DNA of 64,000 bases from Rutidosis leptorrhynchoides (lineage: Eukaryota; Streptophyta; Magnoliopsida; Asterales; Asteraceae), in contig NC_092336.1 of assembly GCF_046630445.1 (NCBI RefSeq), positions 297,234,001 to 297,298,000 of the forward strand, read 5' to 3'. A program made the position numbers and the translations under genes. Of this stretch, positions 54,949 through 64,000 are shown one piece after another. Under the pieces are notes generated by a model. It did not search any database, was not told the DNA's origin, and was given only the letters and a program-made list of their open reading frames with translations. Each line of letters starts with the position of its first letter. The first letter of the stretch is position 1.

Positions 54949-57900
54949 TGTGACAACCCGAAAATTTCCAACCAAATTTAAACTTTAATCTTTATATGTT
55001 TCCGACACGATAAGCAATATTTGTTAAGTTAAATTTCAAGAATTTTAAACTATGTTCATACATTCATTCAACCTCGACCAAGTTCCAACGATTCACGAAC
55101 CATTAAACGAATATGATTATATATGTATATGTGTATATATATATATTATAACTTGAAACGTAAACAAAATATTAGATTAAATACTTTATATGATTGTATC
55201 TGTTTCAAAATGTTTATCAATGGAATTAGAAGATAAGATCAAATGATTGAATTATCAGATATATTGAATTATGATTACAAGTCTCTGTTGAAAGGCCCAC
55301 GTTGATTTGAGAAATCTTTCCATTTTAACAATATTCGGAAAATGGTAAAGTGATTTATAAATAAGAACAAATTGTCAATCATTGAGAACTAGACAAAGGA
55401 TAGTGGAAGATTGAATCTCATAAAGACTCGATTGATCTATTTAGTTTCAAACGTACAAAAACGTTTTCAGTTTAAAAAGAACTTTATTATTAAAACGTAT
55501 ATAACTTTTATAAATATCTAGAACCACTTTTGACAACTCATTACTTAACTAGTATGATAAAGATAACGATATTTATATTTTATTTTATTAAATATATATA
55601 ACGATTTAAATTAATATTATATATTTATACGCGTATTATACGTACATAGTTTTATACTTTTACTATACTTAAACTTTACCTTTACTTTATTTTTACTTTA
55701 CTTTAACTTTAATAATTCACTTTAATAATTCATACTTTAATAATTCACTTTAATAATTCACTTTAATAATTCATACTTTAATAATTCACTTTAATAATTC
55801 ATACTTTAATAATTCACTTTAATAATTCATACTTTAATAATTTACTTTAATAATTCATACTTTAATAATTCACTTTAATAATTCAAAAATCTATTATAAA
55901 TAGAATTCAATAGGTTTCATTATTTCATAGAAACTTGAAAATATTTTTCTCTAAACTCTCTCAATCGATTTACATATATATATTTACTCCGTATTATTTC
56001 AAGATATTATTAGTATACATAAAATATTACGACGGAGTGCTGTCCGAGTGATTTCGAAATTGTTTTTTGAGTGGGATATGATTAAGGAAATTATGGGTTA
56101 TAGCTATGGAGGTGATTGAGTATGGTTCATGGGTATGCTCGTGAGGTCAATATAGTGTTTATCATTTCCGTTGCGTCTACGTACCTTTCCTGCAATATTG
56201 AATCTCAATATTGATACGTGAGTACTCATAATTTAACTTTTACATACTAATAGTGTATCCCTGACTAGTGCTCGAGTATTTAGGATTATGCATGCTTGTA
56301 CTTTTGATATTGCCATTAGACAGGTTAGGTTGAATGTTGAATTAGTTACACTTGCGGTTGAGATAAGGTATAAGATATGCATGTCCTTGGAAAGCTAGCG
56401 AAAAATTAAGAACTTTTCTTTTAGATATCGAATGGTTTCGATGAACGGATTAGAAGTTATAATCAATTGAATTTTCGATATTTTTATTAAAAATGATTAT
56501 TATTATCATCGTTTTTATCGTCGTTCTAGTTTTATCTTATTATTATTATCTTTATCAATAAAAGGGATTTATCATTAAAAATTGTTATTTTTTTATTATT
56601 ACTATCGTTATTATCGTTAAAGTTATAATTAGTATTATTAGTATTATTATTATTATTATTCAATTATTATTATTATTATTATTATTGGTATTATTATTAT
56701 TATTATTATCATTATTAATATATATATCATTATTTAAAAATGGTTATTGTTATTGTTATTATTATTATTACTATATTATCATTAAGATAATTATTAGTAT
56801 TATCGTTAATAATGTTATAGTAACTATCATTATTAATATTAGTGTAATTAAAACAAATATTTGTAACACCTAATTATTTTGATTACTATTATTATCATTA
56901 TTATGAACACGATATAAAAGACGATTAAAAGCTATTAAACGAAACGATTAGGAAATAATCGGTAAGAGTATCATGATGAAATTAAAATATTATAAGATAT
57001 TGATTTAGATAAAATTATCGTTCTTATTATTTTTATCATTACTATTATTATTTAAAGTATCGTTAGTATTAAAACTATCATTTTAACAAAAATTATCATT
57101 TTAACAGAAATGTCATTGTTACTATAAAATATTATTATTATTATTAATTTAAATAGAATTATTATTTTAAAGATAATATTAAAAATTATCGTAAATATTA
57201 AAGTTATCATAATTAGAATTATCGTTTTATCATAACGTCATCTTAGTAATTATAAATATTGATATTTTTATAATAATAATTATTATTACAAAATAATACA
57301 ACTTTTACTTACTATCATTATAGATATTATTTTATAAAATAAATATGTGATACAAACATATTTTACTACGTGTAATAACTTACTTTAATAATACCTATCA
57401 TATTATCTTTATGATATTAAATGAACCCTATAAATTTTATTACTTAATATATATAAAAGTATATTTTATTATATAAATTTAATATAAAATTTTATTTATT
57501 AATAAATAAATTATATTATTTACTCTAATAAATATTTTAAAAATATTTAAAAATATAAAACAACGATATTTAAACTATATATTAATCATGTATAGATGTT
57601 TGGAAATTATTTTGAGTCAAATTTACTTTTGTTGACTTTTGCATATTAGTCTCGAGCATTAGGATTGTGGTACACTATGACTTGACCTAATTTGTTAGAC
57701 AAATATTGACCAACACATAAATATATATAATTAATTTAGGTTCGTGAATCCGAGGCCAACCTTGCACTTGTTCAATGACGTTATATGTATTTTTACTACG
57801 AAATACAGTATGGTGAGTTTCATTGATCCCCTTTTACTCTTTACATTTTTGGGGCTGAGAATACATGCAAATGCTTTAGTAACTGTTTTACAATAATTAT

Positions 57901-58720
57901 ATGCGTGAGTTTCATTTGCCTTTTTACCCTTTATATTTTTGGGACTGAGAATACATGCGCTTTTATAAATGTTTGACAAAATAGACACAAGTAATTGAAA
58001 CTACATTCTATGGTTGAATTACCGAAATCGAATATGCCCCTTTTTATTAAAGTCTGGTAATCTAAGAATTAGGGAACAGACACCCTAATTGACGCGAATC
58101 CTAAAGATAGATCTATTGGGCCTAACAAACCCCATCCAAAGTACCGGATGTTTTAGTACTTCGAAATTTATATCATGTCCGAAGGAGGATCCCGGAATGA
58201 TAGGGGATATTCTTATATGTATCTAGTTAATGTCGGTTACCAGGTGTTCACCATATGAATGATTATTTTTGTCTCTATGCATGGGACGTATATTTATGAG
58301 AACTGGAAATGAAATTCTTGTGGTCTATTAAAATGATGGAAATAAATGATTATGATAAACTAATGAACTCACCAACCTTTTGGTTGACACTTTAAAGCAT
58401 GTTTATTCTCAGGTGTTAAAGAAATCTTCCGCTGTGCATTTGCTCATTTTAAAGATATTACTTGGAGTCTTTCATAGCATATTTCGAAGAACGTTGCATT
58501 CGAGTCATTGAGTTCATCAAAGATTATTAATAAATCAATTTATAGTTGGATAGTGGATATTATGAAATGGTATGCATGCCTGTCAATTTTCGATGTAAAG
58601 AAAGATTGTCTTTTAAAAACGAATGCAATGTTTGTAAAATGTATCATATAGAGGTCAAATACCTCGCAATGTAATCAACTATTGTGAATCGTTTATAATG
58701 TATATGAACGGGTCCTTTCA
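54949..58720 (+). repeat. Element D 5' LTR (3772 bp)
   Basis: Starts TGTGACAACCCGAAAATTTC and ends GGTCCTTTCA. Unusually long. It holds a TTTAATAATTCA array (55707-55885), ATT-rich microsatellites (about 56629-56735), and an internal duplication of about 98 bp around GAGAATACATGC (57857 and 57956). The R/U5-like block at 57985-58262 matches B. Confidence 0.92.
55707..55885. repeat. CTTTAATAATTCA minisatellite in D LTR
   Basis: About 13 copies of ACTTTAATAATTCA in 13-14-bp steps, alternating ATTCAC and ATTCATA variants. Confidence 0.92.
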
Positions 58721-58721
58721 G

Positions 58722-58739
58722 TTGGTATCAGAGCGGTGG
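58722..58739 (+). other. PBS of element D
   Basis: TTGGTATCAGAGCGGTGG, with the full 12-base initiator tRNA-Met core, 1 bp after the LTR. Confidence 0.9.
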
Positions 58740-58783
58740 TCTTAGCGAACCAGGTCTGCATTAGTGTGTCTAACTGATAAGTC

Positions 58784-58820
58784 GATAGGATGCATTACTG
58801 AGTCTGGACTTCGACCGTGT
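58784..58820 (+). promoter_or_regulatory. Conserved leader motif (D)
   Basis: ATAGGATGCATTACTGAGTC then TGGACTTCGACCGTG, nearly identical to B. Confidence 0.55.
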
Positions 58821-59077
58821 CTGCATGTCAAAAGTTTTGCTTATCATTTTGTGTCAAAAATTAACTACTTATCATCCTCAGGAAATTACCTGCTTATCAT
58901 TTTTAGTCTAAGACACGTCTTGCTGCATTGATTGCATGAATAGTGTATAGACAAAAATTCATATCTTAGCATATCTGCTAAATCATATCTTATCGTATCT
59001 GTTACTTTAACCTTTGCCTGACATATCCCGCAAAGTCCTCCGTAATCTACGAAATCTTTTGATCTATATATATACAT

Positions 59078-59197
<120 letters not shown>

Positions 59198-59271
59198 TAT
59201 GTAATTAGAATACCATCCGTTAGCCAAAATCATTTCGTATCGAAAAAAAATCCTTTATCCAATCGTACGAA

Positions 59272-60202
59272 ATGGAATTCGTCATCAGTTCAAGTCACTC
59301 AGATTCCGAAATGGAATCCCATTCAAGCTCCGAAAGCAGTGTGACCGGAATAGATCAACCAATCAGTCATCACCTATTCTGGATGAATTAGGGATGGGTT
59401 CGTAGCCTCCTCAATCATTGGAGACAAGAAGAAGGTGATCCCTTCCATCCACCACATTGCCCTCTTGACGAAGAACCTGAAGCACTTACCGGCGAACCTG
59501 TCCGAAACACCGTGTTCTCGCTCATTTCCAGAGTATCTCGTCACCATTATATATTACATCAAATTTTAGATTTTATTTATCCGCTCGTCCGAACCGACAA
59601 TCACCCCGGTGTAATAGAAGAAGTCAACGAGCTACGTGCTCGGGTAGTGGCTTTGGAGAATATGGTGCAGAGATTACAAACACCAGCAGCAGCATCAGCA
59701 GCATAACCAGTACCACCATCATCAACGCCAACAGTACCATTACCACCTCCAACCACAACCGCGTCGTAAACCTCAACTTCACAATCTGTCCCACGAGCAT
59801 CAACGTCATACGCACCATAGATACCAAGGAGTACCAACAATAATAACTGACGAAGTATTAATTCATAACTTCATTGGAGAAACATTCCGCGGTGATTATG
59901 TAATCTCTAAAGTCTTAGAGATTGTCTAATCTATAAATCAGTTAAGCGGACCAAAAATGATAGAAGGAAGAGTAGAAACCCTGACAAAAATGGTGTGTGA
60001 TTAACAAGCTAAACTTGCTTTACCAACAGCATCAGCAGTACCGTCAGAGTTACCAGCATCGTCAGTACAGTCAACATCCGAATCAACAACACCGATAACA
60101 TCACAAACTCCGTCAGTTCAAGAATCACTGTGGACATCATTACGAATCAATAACGTGTATATTGTATCAACGAGTTATGAAGAATTAACTCATTCCCTCT
60201 GA
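59272..60202 (+). pseudogene. Decayed extra ORF of element D
   Basis: The ATG at 59272 opens a Ser-rich acidic start (SSSHSDSEMESHSSSESS). An in-frame TAG is at 59389-59391. The frame continues to a TAA at 59704 with a coiled-coil stretch (EEVNELRARVVALENMVQRL). It then passes Pro/Thr/Ala-rich sequence with more stops and a frameshift, and ends as EELTHSL at 60202. Two later stops (TAA near 59927 and 60001) fit CAA-to-TAA changes. The position between leader and PPT-like motif equals the extra ORFs of B and C, but similarity to them is limited to the Ser/acidic start. Confidence 0.6.
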
Positions 60203-60750
60203 AGAAATTATATGTATATTATATATATATATATTTTGAAATAAATCTTTCCGTGCTAAACTATTGTGTGTGAATCTTAACTGCTCGGTTAATTCATATT
60301 ACAAATATGCAATAATGTACGTCCTTCGGTCGCAACTTAACCAGCGTTAACTACAATCTCTGTCGCAATTCAACAAATTTCAATTCATAATAAATCAAGT
60401 ATATATTTGATTTTACACTTTCATCATCGATGTACCCGAAACTTTTCAGATAACATTATTCGTACTTTGCGAAATTCACAAGAATTCCACGAACCGAACA
60501 TCATACATCAATAAATAACGAAGTATTGATTCATAATTTCAATGTCATTAAAGAAATACTGCGTAAAAGTTATGTACTTTTTAAAGCCTTTAGGGATTAT
60601 TAAATTCTAGTTTCAACCGTAAATCAAATGAGTTTAATTTAACATTAACTCATTAAATCTATGTTACATCTGAAGAAAATATACATATATATATTTTCAT
60701 AAAGACTGTAATAAAATTCTTTTGTACAAAATATTAATTGTGAATTTTTT

Positions 60751-60774
60751 TTTAACGGGTAGGTAATACCCGAG
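60751..60774 (+). other. Internal PPT-like hairpin (D)
   Basis: TTTAACGGGTAGGTAATACC continuing CGAG. Identical in its first 14 bases to the 3' PPT core of D at 63798-63811. Confidence 0.7.
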
Positions 60775-62804
60775 AGATATATAAATTCACAAATAATATA
60801 TTACATTCTTCGAATTTGATTCAGCAAATCATCCATTATACTCCCTACTTTCACAACAATATACATTCTTTTATAGAAATCAAAACAACCATACTCATTC
60901 AAAATTTAATTACATATTCTGATTTTTAAATCTCAAAATTCAACTCGAGATATGACCAAAATCATCACTCTTAGATCCTTACATCTTTCACAAGCTATAT
61001 TTTGACTTCAAAACTATGTTAGAACATCAAATGTATGTTAACGATTACAATCTGTGTTCAAACCCTTCGAAAATTTCTGAAGACACTTCGAATGATGAGC
61101 AATCAAGATGATGATCCAACCACATGTTACCCACAGTTATGTACCCGAAAAACTCTTGAAACCAAAGTAAAAGTTTAAACAACGTATCCGCGTCAGATTC
61201 TTTGGCATTTATTAGCAAAAATAACTTTGCGACTCCTATTCAAAGTAGCCAGTTTTGTCACAGCTCCAGCAAGTCAACTTCAACTTTTCAGTCAGACTAA
61301 CCTTATTATAACCTTGAGATATACACCATCGTTACCAGGGAACCTTTTACATTCCACTACATTATTAGCAGATGTACCAACAACTTCATTACCCTTTGAC
61401 TTTAGCCTCTCCAAAAAGTCATTATAATTATTTATTGAAACCCCATCATTTACTCATTCGCATCTTGTAATGAGAATTGCCATACGAATTAGCAATCAGT
61501 ATTTTGAAATCTCGCAGCATGTCTACGCCAACAGTTATATGTGTATATATAACGTCTATCTTCTGGACTTAATTTGAATGTGAATTTTCTGAAAAACACT
61601 CCGAACTAAGAATTGGTTCTCCGAAAATGGAAAAAATGTTGATGAAGCAGTAAAAACTAAAAACGACTTTAAACGGTAAAAGCTGGATGATAATGATGAA
61701 GTGTGCTGGCAAAGCGCAGAAAAAGAGAAGTTTTGGAACTGGAAAACTGAATGAGCAAAGTAGGAAGGAGGCTTTGGACAAATTACAAAGACTGAACCTG
61801 ACTTCAAAGGATCCAAATGATTTAGTACCTACTGAAGTCATTAACGAATACCTTGCTCCTGACTCTAAACCCCTGCGGACAATATTATTCATCATCCTCT
61901 GATATTAGAAATTCTAAAATATCATCATATCTTTCATTATAAATATCCTCCATATTTCTGAAGATATTTTCTTAATTTTTCTTATTTGAAATCATTTACC
62001 TCTTCGCACTATCTGTATTACATCATAAAAGAAACTATTTTAGTTTCTAAATTCTGAAACATTCAAGTTTAAAATAGGAATATTTTGAAGTAGTGTTGGG
62101 AACTGAAGCATGAATTAGTATAATATAATGACACTTGATCAACGTGATTATATTACAGTAAGTCATGCTGAGTTTCTAAATGGAACGTGATGATTCACAG
62201 ATCATAATATCATCATGTGCCATGTTATACGACTCTTGTATTCTATTTAACCTCTAAAATATCAAGAAAATATTTCTTGATGATTCGGCCTTTTCCATGG
62301 TATTCTAGTAATTTGACAAGTCAAGATCGTGCCATCATAATTTACTTCCTAGAACATTAACAATGTTCATTCCGAAATTCATATCTGTGAATTCTGGACC
62401 ATTACAAGCGGTGCTTAATCGCAAGAAGAAGAAACAAAAGGACAAAACTCCGAAATAGAAATTGGGGTATAAATTGCAGCAAATAAAAGAGAGCATTAAC
62501 TGTGAATGATAATGATTATAGAAGACAGAAGCAGAGACTTTGAAATATAAGGGAACATATAAAGCCCAACGATAAACCAGAAATTATAAACCATATATAT
62601 CGATGCATATAGCAATATAAAGACTCGAGAGAACTAGAAACACTATAAACCCAAGAGTATAGTAGAAGTAAATAGATTCTTTCGGCGGTAGATGAAAAAG
62701 AAGAATGACCGATATAAAAGTTAGAAGTATATCGAGAATCAGAACTGGATGGAGCATATTGATGAATACTTTAAAATATGAGTTGAGGGGGAAAGAATAG
62801 AAGG
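60775..62804 (+). other. Noncoding interior of element D
   Basis: No frame with retroelement motifs. A 71-codon open stretch (61687-61902) is Lys/Leu-rich and matches nothing I know. By position this should hold gag-pol; it is unrelated or fully eroded sequence. Confidence 0.55.
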
Positions 62805-63422
62805 TGATGAAACATGACTAGGAACTTAGAAATTAACAGATTTAACTCACACAATGGCGGAATAAGTGAATCAAACCCTCTAGTGAATAGGTTAAGTTTT
62901 TTTTTTGATTAATTTAGTCAAACCACAACTAAATCAAGTGTGATTAGATCAACACCTAGAGCTATTATTCACCACCTGGGTGATTTGGACTGAGAGAAAA
63001 TTGGAGGAGCTCACTAGATCTGAGTGTGTGTAACAAATGAGAGGCTTAACCTAAAATGAAGAACATAAGACTTTATATACCCCTGATGTTGACTCACCCA
63101 TACGATTCATTAATCACACGTACGAGTTGGCTTCATCAGCCGTAAGGGTGATCACTCACTCGTGTCTTCTCATTTAGGTTGTAATTGTGACTTAGCTCAG
63201 CATCAACCGTGCGTATGAGCCTGTCAGCCGTACTAGTGAGGCTTCACTCGTACGTCTGACTAAGTCTAACATAGTCAAACATCTAAATCTTGTTCCTGCA
63301 GTTCCTGTAACCACAAACAAACACGGATAGGATAATAACGAGCAATCATGGTGGCCTATAAACTGTTGTACTTACAATGGACGTGGGTAGATGTCTAGGG
63401 ACTTGCATAAAATGCATCAACA
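62805..63422 (-). repeat. Copia-type solo LTR inside element D
   Basis: Sense (minus) starts TGTTGATGCATTTTATGCAA. It has a TATA box in GGGGTATATAAAGT (about 63071-63084) and ends near CATGTTTCATCA. Flanking 5-mers GAAGG (62800-62804) and GGAGG (63423-63427) differ at one base. The right edge is good, the left edge tentative. It carries several CGTACG-type palindromes. Confidence 0.55.
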
Positions 63423-63795
63423 GGAGGTGTGAGTTGTAAGGAAACGAAGGAGGTGAATTTATAAGAAAATCTCCGACAGAACAATTAAAATGGACGATCG
63501 CATTTAAAGCGGATCCTAATTCCCTTGATTACCGGAAAGTCAAATCTTATTGAGAAGATTTTCTTTAAATCCCTTGAAATCTGGGAATCAATCATATCTA
63601 CGTCAAATGATAAGATGAATCTACACTTACTCATTTCACTCTTCTATGTTAGCTTCATTCGTACTCTTCATATAAATGGATTGTTTATCCAAATTATTCG
63701 CTGATGATAAAACTCTAATTTTCAGCCTGTATGCATCATGAAAACATACTTATTATCATTCACGACCTTTCCACTCAAATTTCGGGACGAAATTT

Positions 63796-63812
63796 CTTTA
63801 ACGGGTAGGTAC
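63796..63812 (+). other. PPT of element D
   Basis: CTTTAACGGGTAGGTAC directly before TGTGACAACCCG. Confidence 0.92.
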
Positions 63813-64000
63813 TGTGACAACCCGAAAATTTCCAACCAAATTTAAACTTTAATCTTTATATGTTTCCGACACGATAAGCAATATTTGTTAAGTTAAATTT
63901 CAAGAATTTTAAACTATGTTCATACATTCATTCAACCTCGACCAAGTTCCAACGATTCACGAACCATTAAACGAATATGATTATATATGTATATGTGTAT
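63813..64000 (+). repeat. Element D 3' LTR (first 188 bp, cut by window end)
   Basis: Matches the start of the 5' LTR (54949 onward) with no difference noticed over the visible length, suggesting a young insertion. Confidence 0.92.

Larger units (their letters stand above)
52909..55603. repeat. Segmental duplication, copy 2
   Basis: Partner of 44197-46892: 5' LTR of C, CATTA, X segment, start of the D LTR. Here the D LTR continues intact past 55603, so this is the parental arrangement at that end. Confidence 0.93.

Noticed and set aside
61687..61902. 71-codon frame in element D
   Set aside because: Lys/Leu-rich, no motif and no conserved start context; kept only as a note in the noncoding interior.

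Overview
This is a 64-kb stretch of plant nuclear heterochromatin made almost entirely of transposable elements inserted into one another. It is AT-rich and full of long LTRs, with PBSs matching plant initiator tRNA-Met and tRNA-Asp. It carries Athila, chromodomain-bearing Tekay/Del-type gypsy, copia, Mutator-like and Stowaway elements. Family style suggests a eudicot, probably Asteraceae; that is inference, because no host marker gene is present. I found no intact host gene, rRNA, tRNA or CRISPR array.

Layout. (1) 1-12570: a minus-strand Athila-type gypsy element with an intact 1863-codon gag-pol, an env-like frame broken by one TGA, a PBS and a 1976-bp 5' LTR; its 3' LTR is left of the window. 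It sits inside the gag of a Tekay-like element (12571-16055), which sits inside a decayed copia element (16056-18232). (2) 18788-31335: a Mutator-like element with about 100-bp terminal inverted repeats and a perfect 9-bp target duplication, ATTAATATA. It contains a head-to-head chimera of two truncated Tekay-type elements: A (minus, 3' LTR plus integrase) and B (plus, 5' LTR, an acidic extra ORF, an F-box ORF, gag, protease and the start of RT). Exon-like pieces, including a WD40-like repeat, follow. (3) 31336-34912: non-genic, with a Stowaway MITE, a probable Helitron and short tandem repeats. (4) 34913-64000: a nest of copia-1 > Y > X > (C and D) > a copia solo LTR. C (46893-54439) has an intact 1496-codon gag-pol plus an extra ORF. 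D (54949 to beyond the end) has no gag-pol and only a decayed extra ORF.

How the parts work together. Elements B, C and D share a leader: PBS, a conserved leader motif, extra ORF(s), then a PPT-like hairpin TTAACGGGTAGGTA, followed in B and C by gag. The same motif forms the true 3' PPT of D and, with small changes, of C and A, so each element seems to carry an internal PPT copy. D lacks enzymes but keeps these cis-signals, so it could have been mobilised by an autonomous relative such as C. B has also acquired an F-box reading frame in the sense direction between the extra ORF and gag.

The strongest unexplained signals are these. Pairs of CpG-rich palindromes occur in the LTRs of at least five families (CATGCGATCGCATG, GTCGCGGCGCGAC, CCGCGAGTCGCGG, GTGCGCGGCGCGCAC types), and in the Athila element also in two internal positions. 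A minisatellite slot sits at one fixed LTR position but holds an unrelated repeat in each Tekay-like family. There is a recent tandem duplication with an 8.7-kb period (44197-46892 and 52909-55603, about 5 SNPs) whose breakpoint joins the LTR of D to a minisatellite in the LTR of C.
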